The notes below the pieces were generated by a model. The model did not search any database. It saw only the letters and a program-made list of their open reading frames with translations, and was not told the origin of the DNA. Positions 24,573 through 33,670 of a stretch of DNA of 62,067 nt are shown here, one piece after another; position 1 is the first letter of the stretch, and every line of letters starts with the position of its first letter. This DNA is from an uncultured Ectothiorhodospiraceae bacterium. Lineage in GTDB: Bacteria > Pseudomonadota > Gammaproteobacteria > Nitrococcales > Nitrococcaceae. The stretch covers positions 1 to 62,067 of the forward strand of contig CAJXKP010000014.1 of the NCBI GenBank assembly GCA_913055565.1, given 5' to 3'. A program made the position numbers and the translations under genes.

Positions 24573-26599
24573 GCCTCAGGGCCAAGCTCACCCTCGTCGG
24601 CCTGGTCATCCTGGTCCTGCCCTGGAGCGCCATGCGCTTCATCGGCACTACCGAACGCCTCCTGCGCCAGGGCGAGGCCGAGGCCCAGCTAGCGGCCACC
24701 GAGACCCTCGCCCGGGCACTGACCGAGGCCGTGCCGCAGCCACGAGCAGGCCCCATCCTGTACGCCCCCGCCGTCGGGGATGACTTATGGATCGACGGCT
24801 ACGGCGGGGACTGGCCCGAGGCGCCGAATCACGGGCAGCCACTGACCACCGACGCCGATGCGGATCAGCCAGCGCCCGCCCGCATGCGCCTCGCCGCTGG
24901 CGAGCGCCACTACTACCTCCTCATCGAGGTCAGCGACAGCAACATCGTCTACCGTCCCGGTCCGGGCACCCCAGACCGCGCCTACGACCGCGTGCGCCTC
25001 GATCTGGCCGGCGATGACCGCTCCGAACCGCTGTTCATTACGACAGCCGCGCCCGGCAACGTCACCGCGCGCACGGTCGAGGGCCAACGCATCGCCCGGA
25101 TCAACGGCGCTTGGCGCGAGACCGGCCAGGGGTATTCCGTGGAGCTACAGCTGCCGCGCTCGCTGGTCGGCCGCGCCTTGGGTGTCGCGGTCGGTGATGC
25201 CGCGAGCCAGGAAGGCCCCATGCGCTGGGCCACTAGCGGCACGGGCAAGCAACGCCTTGCCATCCTGGAGCGACGCCCCCAGCTCGATGACCGTCTCGGC
25301 GAGCTCGCGGCCGCTGGCGGCCAGGCCTGGGTCGTTGCCCCCGGCGGCTGGGTCCTGGCGGCGCACCAGCGCCCCTCACCCGCCGACAGCGAGGATAGCG
25401 GCGGCCTGCTACGCAACCTCGTCTACCGCCACATCCTCGCCTCGCCGCTAGCGCCGGCGGTGAGCCGCAGCACCGCGAGCCTGCACCTCGAGGGGCCTGA
25501 GGTCGCCGCCGCCCTTGAGGGCCGCGCCGGCAGCACCTGGCGGGCCGCCGGCGGCAGCGGCGTTCGGGTTAGCGCCGCTCAGCCCATTCGCGGCGCCGAC
25601 GGCACGGTCCGCGCCGCCGTGGTCACCGAGCGCACCGGCGAGGGCGTGCTGTTGCTCACGGAAAGCGCCATGGGCCCGGTCCTCGGCAGCGTCCTGGGCG
25701 CCGTAGCCATCGCCCTGGGCGCCCTCGTGACCTATGCCGCCCGCCTGTCCAACCGCATCCGCCGCCTGCGTGACGCCGCCGCGGCCGCGGTGGACGACAG
25801 CGGCACCGTTACCACGGCCCTGCCGCAGCGCGAGCACCGCGATGAGCTGGGCGATCTGGCACGCGGCTTTCAAACCACCCTGACCCGCATCGACGACTAC
25901 ACCCGCTATCTGCGCAGCCTCACCAGCAAGCTCTCCCACGAGCTGCGCACCCCGCTGACCATGGTGACCTCGTCGCTCGAGAACCTCACCGAGCGCCCGT
26001 TGGACGAACAGAGCCAACGCTACGCTAGCCGCGCCCAGGACGGCGCCAAGCGCCTGGACCGCATCCTGCGCGCGATGAGCGAGGCCACCCGTGTCGAGCA
26101 GAGCCTGCAGGGCGAGGCCTTCGAGTCGTTCGAGCTCACGCAGGTCCTAACCCCGCTCATGACCGCCTATCGGTATATAAACCCGGATCAGCGCATCGCA
26201 TGGACGCCCGACGGGCAGGCCCACCCGGTGCACGGATCGCCCGAGCTCATCGGTCAGCTGGTGGACAAGCTCCTGGACAACGCGGTCGGCTTTACGCCGA
26301 GCGGCGGCTCGATCGATGTCCGCCTGCGGCGCGAGGACGGCTGGACCGCGCTCCGGGTCGCCAATGACGGCCCAGGCCTGCCGGAGCACATGCAGGGCAA
26401 CCTCTTCGACTCCCTGGTCTCGGTGCGCCAGGGCAGCGCGAGCGAGGAGCGCCCACACCTGGGCCTGGGGCTGTACATCGTGCGCGTCATCGCCGAGGTC
26501 CATGGCGGCCGCGTTACGGCCGCCAATCGCACGGACGGCGACGGGGCCGTCTTCACGCTCCATCTCCCCCTCGACGACAAGGCTCTCACCGGGAACTGA
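24569..26599 (+). CDS. pdsS: Dedicated sortase system histidine kinase PdsS
   Basis: A 676-residue membrane histidine kinase that starts with GTG overlapping the regulator stop (GTGA). There is a membrane helix at about 8-22, a large periplasmic domain of about 340 residues, a second helix near 375-395, a HAMP-like linker, the H-box SKLSHELRTPLTMVTSS, an N-box LVDKLLDNAVGFTP and the G-box GLGLYIVRVIAEVHGG. The periplasmic sensor is unlike common PAS or Cache sensors at first sight and is typical of this system. Signal unknown. Confidence 0.9.
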   Translation: MSLRAKLTLVGLVILVLPWSAMRFIGTTERLLRQGEAEAQLAATETLARALTEAVPQPRAGPILYAPAVGDDLWIDGYGGDWPEAPNHGQPLTTDADADQPAPARMRLAAGERHYYLLIEVSDSNIVYRPGPGTPDRAYDRVRLDLAGDDRSEPLFITTAAPGNVTARTVEGQRIARINGAWRETGQGYSVELQLPRSLVGRALGVAVGDAASQEGPMRWATSGTGKQRLAILERRPQLDDRLGELAAAGGQAWVVAPGGWVLAAHQRPSPADSEDSGGLLRNLVYRHILASPLAPAVSRSTASLHLEGPEVAAALEGRAGSTWRAAGGSGVRVSAAQPIRGADGTVRAAVVTERTGEGVLLLTESAMGPVLGSVLGAVAIALGALVTYAARLSNRIRRLRDAAAAAVDDSGTVTTALPQREHRDELGDLARGFQTTLTRIDDYTRYLRSLTSKLSHELRTPLTMVTSSLENLTERPLDEQSQRYASRAQDGAKRLDRILRAMSEATRVEQSLQGEAFESFELTQVLTPLMTAYRYINPDQRIAWTPDGQAHPVHGSPELIGQLVDKLLDNAVGFTPSGGSIDVRLRREDGWTALRVANDGPGLPEHMQGNLFDSLVSVRQGSASEERPHLGLGLYIVRVIAEVHGGRVTAANRTDGDGAVFTLHLPLDDKALTGN

Positions 26600-26600
26600 C

Positions 26601-28634
26601 TCAACGCCCGAGGTTCTCGCGCATGGCGGCGAGCCAGTCCGTCGCCGGCGCCGACTCGGCGGCCGGCGCCGTCGCCCCCGGGCGGCGGTCGATGCGGCGC
26701 AACGAGCCGTCCACGGTGATCTCGTCGACGAAGCGCGAGCACTCCGCCCGGGTAGTCCCCTCGCCCGTGCCCTGATCGATGCGGTCCGCGTGGTGCAGGG
26801 TCAAACGGCTCGCCGCCCGAGTAAGAGCCACGTAGGCCAGCCGCCGCTCCTCGACGAGGTTGAGGACCTCCCCGTCGCGCTGCATGGGCATCAACCCCTC
26901 GCTGAAACCAAAGACATGGACCTCCGGCCATTCGAGGCCCTTGGCGCCGTGGACCGTGGATAGGGTCACCTTGGGCTCGTCGGATTCGGCCTCATCCGTG
27001 CCCGCCGCGATCACCTCCAGGGCCGCGTGCCAGCGCTCCGCCGCCGCCAGCTCGCTGCCGCGGCTGGCCACACGGCGATCCATGGCCGCCTGCACCGCTC
27101 GCAACCGCCCCCAGGCGGGCCGCATGGCCTGCTCTTCTGCCTCGGTGCCACCGCCCTCGGCCTTGGCGCGCCGGCGCGCCCTTGAGCGTAGCCACTCCGA
27201 GAACAGCGAGGTGGTCTGGCACCACTCGAAAAGGCCCTCGGGCCCGCGCTCCCCCAATCGGTCCAGCGCCCGCGAGAGATCGGCGACGCCCTGCGCGGCC
27301 CGCGCCGGCAATTGATCAGTCCGCGCCAGCGGATCGCCCGAGCCCGAGACCAGCCGCGATACCCCCTTGGCGCCGAGCCCGGGCACCATGTCCGCCAGGC
27401 GTGACAGCGCGCGAACGTCGCGCCGATTGGCGGCCAGTCGGCCGGCCGCCAGCATCACGCGCACATCGGCGTAGCCGAGCAGATCGGTGCCCGCCTTGAT
27501 GCGGTAGGGTACACCGTGACGTAGCAACGCCCCTTCCAGAACGCGACTCAAGCGGTTCTTGCGATAAAGCACGGCCATATCGGCGGCACTGACCCCGCCG
27601 CGCAGCCGGTCGCGGAGCGCCTCGGCCACACCCTCGGCCATGGCATCGGCATCGCGGTACTCCGCCAGGCCCACCTCATCGGTGACGTTACTATCACGCA
27701 CGGCGTACGGCGCCTTCGGCAGGCGGTCGGTATTGTGATGCACCAGCGACGAGCCGCCGCTGACGATGGCCGGGGTCGAGCGGTAATTGCGCTCCAGACG
27801 ATAGACCGTGGCACCGAAGCCGTCGATAAAATCGCGCAGGTTCGAGGGCCGCGCGTGGCGCCACTCGTAGATCGCCTGATCGTCGTCACCGACCAGGATG
27901 ACGGTATGGTCGGCGGGTGCGATCTGGCGCAGCAGGCGAAACTGCGCGCCGTCGGTATCCTGGGCCTCGTCGATGGTGACGTCCCGGAGGCGCGCGCGCA
28001 GCTGCGCCGCCACGTCCGGCTGGTCGCGCAGCAGCCGGATGGGCAGCTGGATGAGGTCGGCAAAATCCAGCACCCCCGCGGTGCGCTTCTCACGTTCGTA
28101 GCGCCGCAGCTTCTCCAGCAGGCGCGCACAGGCGACCGGACCAAAACCGGCCGCCTCGCCCAACGCGATGACCGCCTCAGCGTCGTCGGCGTCGGTGACA
28201 TCCAAGCCTGCCGCCACAGCGGCCTCGTAGACGCGCAGCGCCTCCTGGCGGCGGTCGCGCTCGGCAAACGGGCCGGCCAGGAGGGCGTCCAGCATGCGGC
28301 CGGCATCATCGGCGTCCATGAGCGTCGCGTTGCGCGGCACCCCCAGTTCGCGACCGTGGCGGCGAATGAGCTCATAGCCGAAGCTGTGGAAGGTCCCGAT
28401 CCAGGGGGTCGGGACGCCGGCGGGCAGACGCTCGGCCAGTCGCTCACGCATCTCCCCGGCCGCCTTATTGGTAAAGGTCAGCAGCACGACGGCCTCGCTA
28501 GCGAGGCCGTCCTCGGTCAGCCGCCGCGCGGCGCGCTCCGTGGTACAGCGCGTCTTACCGGAACCTGCGCCGGCCAGCACAGCGGCCGGACCATTGCCGT
28601 GGGCGACGACACGTGCCTGATCGGCATCGAGCAT
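26601..28634 (-). CDS. UvrD/Rep-family ATP-dependent DNA helicase
   Basis: A 677-residue superfamily 1A helicase with the expected motifs: Walker A AGAGSGKTRC, LLTFTNKAAGEMRERL, DEAQDTDGAQF, GDDDQAIYEWRHA, LERNYRST, TVHGAKGLEW and ERRLAYVALTRA. It unwinds duplex DNA 3'-5' during repair or replication restart. ATG 28634 is chosen because Walker A then begins about 18 residues in, as in the family, with AAGGAG about ten bases upstream; an open frame to 28880 adds 82 unrelated residues. It ends one base after the convergent pdsS stop. It is shorter than E. coli UvrD, and its exact subfamily is unclear. Confidence 0.88.
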   Translation of the reverse strand: MLDADQARVVAHGNGPAAVLAGAGSGKTRCTTERAARRLTEDGLASEAVVLLTFTNKAAGEMRERLAERLPAGVPTPWIGTFHSFGYELIRRHGRELGVPRNATLMDADDAGRMLDALLAGPFAERDRRQEALRVYEAAVAAGLDVTDADDAEAVIALGEAAGFGPVACARLLEKLRRYEREKRTAGVLDFADLIQLPIRLLRDQPDVAAQLRARLRDVTIDEAQDTDGAQFRLLRQIAPADHTVILVGDDDQAIYEWRHARPSNLRDFIDGFGATVYRLERNYRSTPAIVSGGSSLVHHNTDRLPKAPYAVRDSNVTDEVGLAEYRDADAMAEGVAEALRDRLRGGVSAADMAVLYRKNRLSRVLEGALLRHGVPYRIKAGTDLLGYADVRVMLAAGRLAANRRDVRALSRLADMVPGLGAKGVSRLVSGSGDPLARTDQLPARAAQGVADLSRALDRLGERGPEGLFEWCQTTSLFSEWLRSRARRRAKAEGGGTEAEEQAMRPAWGRLRAVQAAMDRRVASRGSELAAAERWHAALEVIAAGTDEAESDEPKVTLSTVHGAKGLEWPEVHVFGFSEGLMPMQRDGEVLNLVEERRLAYVALTRAASRLTLHHADRIDQGTGEGTTRAECSRFVDEITVDGSLRRIDRRPGATAPAAESAPATDWLAAMRENLGR

Positions 28635-28945
28635 GCGGTAATGGCTCCTTGCGAGGCGATTGAGGGCGTAGGGGGATCGCGATTGTACCCTCGGCCTCGC
28701 CGCGGTGTAACGACGCTCGGACGCCCAGAGAACCCCGGATCGGCCAGAGGGCTGGCCTCCTACACCCGCCAGACGACCCCAGCGAACCGTCGTACGCGGT
28801 GCCTTAGCCACGATAGAGCCACCCCCATCGTCCCAGGGAAGCCCAACGGGCTCAGAGTGATCTCGATGGGAGGCCGTCACCGAGGGGTATTAGTATCGCC
28901 AGCCATCAATGGGTCAACGACGGAAGGGTCACTGGTATGACCTGG
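28635..28945. other. 311-bp region without a recognised gene
   Basis: It lies between the helicase start and the toxin stop, both read on the minus strand. I see no gene, repeat or clear terminator. It should contain the helicase promoter. Confidence 0.4.
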
Positions 28946-29209
28946 TTAGCTCCGCTGGTAGACATCCCTTCGGTGACCAACCCTCACAACCGTGACGACC
29001 AGAAGCTCATCGACCACTTCATAGATGATTCGGTACACACCCTGTCGAAGCCGGTAGCGCTCTTGACCCGACAGCTTTTCGCTACCGGCCGGGCGGGGAT
29101 TGTCCTGAAGCGCCTCGATGCGCTCGAGAATACGGGCAACGTCTTTGTTGGGGATGGGCCGAAGATCCTTAGCCACCGGTTTCTTGAAGACGAGCTTATA
29201 TCTTGCCAT
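28946..29209 (-). CDS. RelE/ParE-family toxin
   Basis: An 87-residue basic protein of the RelE/ParE superfamily: MARYKLVFKKPVAKDLRPIP at the N-terminus, LSGQERYRLRQGVYRIIYEV in the middle and VVRVGHRRDVY at the C-terminus. The two YR(L/I) strands and the C-terminal GHR-x-x-VY are typical. It overlaps its antitoxin by 14 bases, the usual operon order antitoxin then toxin. RelE-type (mRNA cleavage) is favoured by the GHR-x-x-VY tail, but ParE-type action is not excluded. Confidence 0.88.
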   Translation of the reverse strand: MARYKLVFKKPVAKDLRPIPNKDVARILERIEALQDNPRPAGSEKLSGQERYRLRQGVYRIIYEVVDELLVVTVVRVGHRRDVYQRS

Positions 29210-29429
29210 CAGCCCTCAAGTCATCCAGCAAGGCCTCATAGCTCATTGTTGGCTCGGAAACGCGTTCCTCAAATACGGCCAAATCCTCCTGGTCCTCGGC
29301 CAATACCGCGCGCACAGCGTCATTGACGATGTCTGAAACCGAGCGGTGCGTATGCGCGGCCTTCAGCCGCAGCGCCTCGTGTAACTGCGAATCGAAATAG
29401 ACCGTCGAACGTTTCGATGGCTCGCTCAT
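29196..29429 (-). CDS. Ribbon-helix-helix antitoxin
   Basis: A 77-residue protein. The N-terminal half (STVYFDSQLHEALRLKAA, then HRSVSDIVNDAVRAVL) is a ribbon-helix-helix DNA-binding fold. The acidic C-terminal half, with FEERVSEPTMSYEALL, should wrap the toxin. It is the first gene of the toxin-antitoxin operon and probably represses its own promoter at the inverted repeat 19 bases upstream. Confidence 0.88.
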   Translation of the reverse strand: MSEPSKRSTVYFDSQLHEALRLKAAHTHRSVSDIVNDAVRAVLAEDQEDLAVFEERVSEPTMSYEALLDDLRADGKI

Positions 29430-29447
29430 GGCATTCCCTCCATCGCA

Positions 29448-29487
29448 TGGCGTTAGAACACTTTAGCATCATAACGTCCTAACGCCA
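29448..29487. promoter_or_regulatory. Candidate antitoxin operator (inverted repeat)
   Basis: TGGCGTTAG at 29448-29456 and CTAACGCCA at 29479-29487 form a perfect 9-bp inverted repeat with a 22-base spacer, just upstream of the antitoxin start. Ribbon-helix-helix antitoxins usually bind such repeats to autoregulate. No binding data are available. Confidence 0.5.
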
Positions 29488-29505
29488 GCGCGCCCCATCT
29501 CATAA

Positions 29506-29669
29506 CAGCAACTCTTATTTTTGCCTTCGAGGTGGTCGCGTACCCCTGCCGAGGGCATCTGCGGCCACGGAAGGCCGCCGTCGAGCCGCCAGGGACGGTT
29601 GATGGCGTCCCTCGGCAGGGGGTAACGCGACCACACGCCCTCCTGGGGAGCACATCATTAGAATTGCTG
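29506..29669. mobile_element. MITE-like element, copy 1
   Basis: A 164-bp non-coding element nearly identical to copy 2 at 36483-36648. It begins CAGCAACTCT and ends AGAATTGCTG (imperfect terminal inverted repeats). It carries a long internal inverted repeat around 29530-29553 and 29608-29640. Its left internal arm has small deletions relative to copy 2. The flanks ATCTCATAA and ACCTCACAG agree at 6 of 9 positions, as for a decayed 9-bp target duplication. It has no coding capacity. It lies between the antitoxin operator and the LOG-family gene; the remaining sequence up to 29855 holds nothing else I recognise. Confidence 0.8.
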
Positions 29670-29855
29670 ACCTCACAGCGATCTACCCTGCCTTGCCGCG
29701 GATGCGCGGCCTCATGTCGGCATCCCGGCGTTGTAGTGATCTTGCCCTTTGCCAATCACTCGGCCCGGGCCGTAAGCTAGCTCGGTTCGGGCCGCCGCGC
29801 GAACCGTCTCGTCGGCGGTCCCATCAACCATTCCCCAGAACGAACAGGGCAGCTC

Positions 29856-30413
29856 ATGCAACGGGTATGCGTCTACTGCGGTTCCAGCGAGGGCAACGAG
29901 GGCATCTTCCGGGACGCCGCCGCCGAGCTGGGCGAACGCCTGGCCGCCAGCGGCATCGGCATCGTCTACGGCGGCGCCAGCATTGGCCTCATGGGGGCAC
30001 TCGCCGACGCCGCGCTGGCCCGGGGTGGCGAGGTTATCGGCGTCATCCCGGAGACGCTCATGCACGCCGAGGTTGGCCACCTGGGACTGAGTGAGCGCCA
30101 CGTGGTGACCAGCATGCACGAGCGCAAGGCGCTCATGGCCTCGCTGGCGGATGGCTTCATCGCCATGCCCGGCGGCTTGGGCACGCTCGAGGAGCTCTTC
30201 GAGATGCTGACCTGGGGGCAGCTCGGCTTCCACGACAAGCCCATCGTGGCGCTTAACACGGCCGGCTACTACGACTCGCTGCTGGACTTCCTGGATCAGG
30301 CCGTTGGCAGCGGCTTTGTCCGTCCGGCCTATCGCGCCCTGCTCCAGGCCGCGGACACGCCCGGCGCGGCCGTCGGCCTGCTCCATCCCGACGCGGCGGC
30401 CCCCGCCTCATGA
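29856..30413 (+). CDS. LOG-family phosphoribohydrolase (TIGR00730 type)
   Basis: A 185-residue Rossmann-fold protein of the lysine-decarboxylase-like LOG family. It has VYCGSSEGNEG at the N-terminus, GGASIGLMGALADAAL, HERKALM with the substrate-binding arginine, and the PGGLGTLEELFE catalytic motif. LOG enzymes release ribose 5-phosphate from nucleoside monophosphates, and in plants they activate cytokinins; the bacterial physiological role is often unclear. It is followed after 15 bases by tmcA on the same strand. Confidence 0.92.
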   Translation: MQRVCVYCGSSEGNEGIFRDAAAELGERLAASGIGIVYGGASIGLMGALADAALARGGEVIGVIPETLMHAEVGHLGLSERHVVTSMHERKALMASLADGFIAMPGGLGTLEELFEMLTWGQLGFHDKPIVALNTAGYYDSLLDFLDQAVGSGFVRPAYRALLQAADTPGAAVGLLHPDAAAPAS

Positions 30414-30428
30414 GCCGGCCCCGGGGCG

Positions 30429-32540
30429 ATGCCGACTGAGCCGGCGCCGGCACCAACAGCCCAGCAGGCCGAGTCCTTGGGCCGATGGAGCGCCCGCCTG
30501 GTCGAGACGGGCGCGCGGGGCCTGCTCGTCCTTGCCGGCTCCGAGCGCTGGGCGGAGGCGGCGATCCAAGCCGTTACGGCCCATCGCGGGCGATCCCCAT
30601 GGGTCATCGCCTGGGACGAGCGGATCGAGGGCGTGCTCGGGCAAGAGGCCGATCTGGTCCATCTCCCGGCCCATCGAGGTCTGGACGTGGATCGACTGGC
30701 CGCGGCCAGCGGCACCGTCCGCGCCGGTGGCATCCTCATCCTTACGGTACCGTCGTTGGCCGACTGGTCATCGGCCAACGACGAGGCGGTCCACCGGCTT
30801 CTCAGCTACGGCTGCAACCCCGGGGACTACGGCGATCGCTTCCTGGCGCGGCTACGCCGCCTGCTCGCCGAACGTGCCGAGGCCTGGCTGCTAACACCGG
30901 ACAGCGAGGCCACGCTGCCGATCTCGGCGAGCCCGTCCGCGCCCTCGACTCCCCCGGACGATCCCGAATGCGCGACGCCCGATCAGGCCGCCGCGGTAGC
31001 CGCCGTCCAGCAGCTCGCCCACGGCCGGGCCCGACGGCCACTGATCATCGCCGCCGATCGCGGGCGCGGCAAGTCCACGGCCCTAGGCCTGGCGGCCCAG
31101 CGGCTCCGTCGCGAGGACCCCGAACGCCAGGTGCTGGTCACTGCCCCCCAGCGGAGCAACGCCGCGCGCCTCCTCGAGCCGGCCGGTGTACCCTTCGAGG
31201 CACCGGACGAGCTACTGCGCCAGGGCTACCTCGCGGACGTCCTCCTCGTGGACGAGGCGGCGGGCATCCCCATTCCCCTACTCCTCGCGCTGAGCCGGCG
31301 CTTCAACCGGGTCGTCTTCGCCACGACGGTCCACGGCTACGAGGGCACGGGGCGCGGCTTCGCCCGGCGTTTCGACGAGCACCTGCGCGCCGCGGGCCAG
31401 CACCCGCATCGACTCACCCTGGAACAGCCCATCCGCTGGCGACCCGATGATCCGCTGGAGGCGTTCCTCGCAGAGGCCCTACTGCTCGATGCCGAGCCCC
31501 CGGAAAGCGCCGATGATGTGAGGCATGTCGCGCCGTTGGATCGGGATCGCCTGGTGGCCGACGAGGCGCAGCTACGGGCGCTCTTCGGTCTGCTCGTTAG
31601 CGCGCACTACCGTACCCGGCCCGCGGACCTGCGCCAGATGCTGGATGCCCCGGAGCTCGCCATCCATGCCGCCCTAGACAACGCGGGGCGACCGCTGGGC
31701 GTCGCGATCACCGCCGACGAAGGACCACTGCCCGAGGCACTGCATGAGCCGGTGTGGCTGGGGGAGCGCCGCGTGCGCGGCCATCTCACCGCCCAATCCC
31801 TCGCCACCCACGGCGGCCAGGCGGAAGCCGCCGCCCTCGCCTATCGCCGCATCCTGCGCATCGCCGTCGGCCCAGAGCAGCGCCGCCAGGGCATCGGCTC
31901 CCGACTGATCGCTGCCATTGCCCAGGGCGCCGCCGCCGATGGCTGCGACGCCGTCGCGGCGAGCTTCGGCGCCACCGCCGCCCTTATGCCCTTCTGGCGA
32001 ATCAACGGCCTATGGCCTGTGCGGCTCGGCCACCGCCGGGACCGGGCCAGCGGCACCCATTCGGCCATCGTCCTGCGCGCCCTCAGCACGGAGGCCGAAG
32101 CGCTAGGCAGCCGCCTGCGCACCGATCTCCATGACCAGCTCGCCCACCACCTACCGGGGGGCTTCCGCGATCTTGAGCCGGGCCTGGTCTGGGCCCTCGC
32201 CGTGGGCCTACCCGCGCCGGAGCCCGACGAGCGGGACTGGTGGGCGATCGCTGCGTTCGCCAGCGGCCAGCGCAGCCGGCTCGACGCCATGCCGGCGCTG
32301 ACACGACTCACGTGGGCCACGCTGACAGACACGAACGCGATCGAGAGCGGCGATCCTGCGATGGCCGTGCTGATCACGGCCATCCTGCAACAGATCGGTG
32401 AGGTGGAGACGGCCCAGCGACTAGAGCTGAGCGGCAAGCGCGCCTGTGATCAAACCCTGCGGCAGGCCTTCCACCGCCTCACGCTGCAGCGCGCACCACC
32501 AAGGATAGGCGCCTTCATGGCGGCGCGCCGGAGTCCCTGA
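30429..32540 (+). CDS. tmcA: tRNA(Met) cytidine acetyltransferase TmcA
   Basis: TmcA uses ATP and acetyl-CoA to form N4-acetylcytidine at the wobble base of elongator tRNA-Met. The 703-residue protein has an N-terminal domain, an RNA-helicase-like module with Walker A (AADRGRGKST, about 208-217) and LLVDEAAGIPIPLL, then a GNAT acetyltransferase module with ILRIAVGPEQRRQGIGSRL and a C-terminal tRNA-binding tail. Length is close to the E. coli enzyme (671). It converges with nadA, with a 19-base gap. It is probably co-transcribed with the LOG gene. Confidence 0.95.
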   Translation: MPTEPAPAPTAQQAESLGRWSARLVETGARGLLVLAGSERWAEAAIQAVTAHRGRSPWVIAWDERIEGVLGQEADLVHLPAHRGLDVDRLAAASGTVRAGGILILTVPSLADWSSANDEAVHRLLSYGCNPGDYGDRFLARLRRLLAERAEAWLLTPDSEATLPISASPSAPSTPPDDPECATPDQAAAVAAVQQLAHGRARRPLIIAADRGRGKSTALGLAAQRLRREDPERQVLVTAPQRSNAARLLEPAGVPFEAPDELLRQGYLADVLLVDEAAGIPIPLLLALSRRFNRVVFATTVHGYEGTGRGFARRFDEHLRAAGQHPHRLTLEQPIRWRPDDPLEAFLAEALLLDAEPPESADDVRHVAPLDRDRLVADEAQLRALFGLLVSAHYRTRPADLRQMLDAPELAIHAALDNAGRPLGVAITADEGPLPEALHEPVWLGERRVRGHLTAQSLATHGGQAEAAALAYRRILRIAVGPEQRRQGIGSRLIAAIAQGAAADGCDAVAASFGATAALMPFWRINGLWPVRLGHRRDRASGTHSAIVLRALSTEAEALGSRLRTDLHDQLAHHLPGGFRDLEPGLVWALAVGLPAPEPDERDWWAIAAFASGQRSRLDAMPALTRLTWATLTDTNAIESGDPAMAVLITAILQQIGEVETAQRLELSGKRACDQTLRQAFHRLTLQRAPPRIGAFMAARRSP

Positions 32541-32559
32541 GTCTCGCCCAGCGCCCCGA

Positions 32560-33636
32560 TCAGGCGTCACCGGCGCCCAGTACCTCGCGCTGGCGCTCGC
32601 GGGCGAAATCCATCATCCGGCCCAGCGAGACCCGCGCCTGCTCGGCAACCACCGGGTCGACATGGATGTCGTTGTCCAGCCGCTCCAGCACGCCCGCCAG
32701 ATTGCGCAGGCCGTTCATGGCCATCCAGGGGCAGTGCGCACAGCTGCGGCAGGTCGCGCTCTTACCGGCCGTGGGCGCCTCCAGGAAGGTCTTGTTGGGC
32801 GCGATCGCGCGCATCTTGTGGAAGATGCCATTGTCCGTGGCGACGATGAAGGTTTGCGCGGAGAGATTCTCGACCGCCCGCAGGAGCTGCGTGGTCGAGC
32901 CCACGACGTCGGCCTGATCGATCACGGGCCTCGGCGACTCCGGGTGTACCAGCACCTTCGCCTCGGGATGCTCGCGCATAAGCTGTTCCAGCTCGCGGCC
33001 CTTGAACTCCTCGTGGACCACGCACGCGCCGTCCCAGAGGACCATATCCGCCCCCGTCTCGCGGCGGATATAGTCGCCCAGATGCTTATCCGGCGCCCAC
33101 AGGATCTTCTCGCCGCGCTCCTGGAGATGGCGCACCACATCCACAGCGATGCTCGAGGTCACTACCCAGTGGGCGCGCGCCTTCACCTCGGCGCTGGTAT
33201 TGGCATAGACCACCACCGTCCGGTCGGGGTGCTGATCGCAGAAAGCCGTGAACTCATCCGCCGGGCAGCCAATATCCAGCGAGCACGTCGCCTCGAGCTC
33301 CGGCATGATCACGCGCTTTTCCGGCGTCAGGATCTTGGCCGTCTCGCCCATGAAACGCACGCCGGCCACCACAATGGTCTCGGCGTCCTGCTCGGCGCCG
33401 AAGCGCGCCATCTCCAGGGAGTCCGAGACCATGCCGCCCGACGCCTCGGCGAGCTCCTGGATATCGCCGTCGGTGTAGTAATGGGCCACGAGCACGGCAT
33501 TACGCTCGCGCAGCAGTCGCTGGATGCGTTGCCGCAGCGCCGCCCGCTCGTCCTGGCTCAGGGCCTCGGCCGAGCCGAACGCCTCGTCACGGAAATGAAC
33601 CGCCTCGGCGGCGCGCCTTGCCTCTACCATGCCCAT
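32560..33636 (-). CDS. nadA: Quinolinate synthase NadA
   Basis: NadA condenses iminoaspartate (from NadB) with dihydroxyacetone phosphate to quinolinate in de novo NAD synthesis. The 358-residue protein carries the expected [4Fe-4S] cysteines: Cys118 in [11 protein letters not shown], Cys205 in [10 protein letters not shown] and a C-terminal CRSCAHC cluster (296, 299, 302). ATG 33636 is chosen because GGGGAGGA lies six bases upstream; the open frame to 33981 adds over 110 residues that overlap the nrtR gene. It lies 34 bases downstream of nrtR on the same strand, so NAD-responsive repression by NrtR is likely. Confidence 0.95.
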   Translation of the reverse strand: MGMVEARRAAEAVHFRDEAFGSAEALSQDERAALRQRIQRLLRERNAVLVAHYYTDGDIQELAEASGGMVSDSLEMARFGAEQDAETIVVAGVRFMGETAKILTPEKRVIMPELEATCSLDIGCPADEFTAFCDQHPDRTVVVYANTSAEVKARAHWVVTSSIAVDVVRHLQERGEKILWAPDKHLGDYIRRETGADMVLWDGACVVHEEFKGRELEQLMREHPEAKVLVHPESPRPVIDQADVVGSTTQLLRAVENLSAQTFIVATDNGIFHKMRAIAPNKTFLEAPTAGKSATCRSCAHCPWMAMNGLRNLAGVLERLDNDIHVDPVVAEQARVSLGRMMDFARERQREVLGAGDA

Positions 33637-33670
33637 TGCCGGTCCTCCCCCGATCGCGTCACGGCGATCA

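Noticed and set aside
27735-28940. A 401-codon open frame on the plus strand
   Set aside because: It is antisense to the UvrD-like helicase, which has all helicase motifs. The translated product is low in family-like features and has the composition typical of reverse-strand frames in GC-rich DNA.
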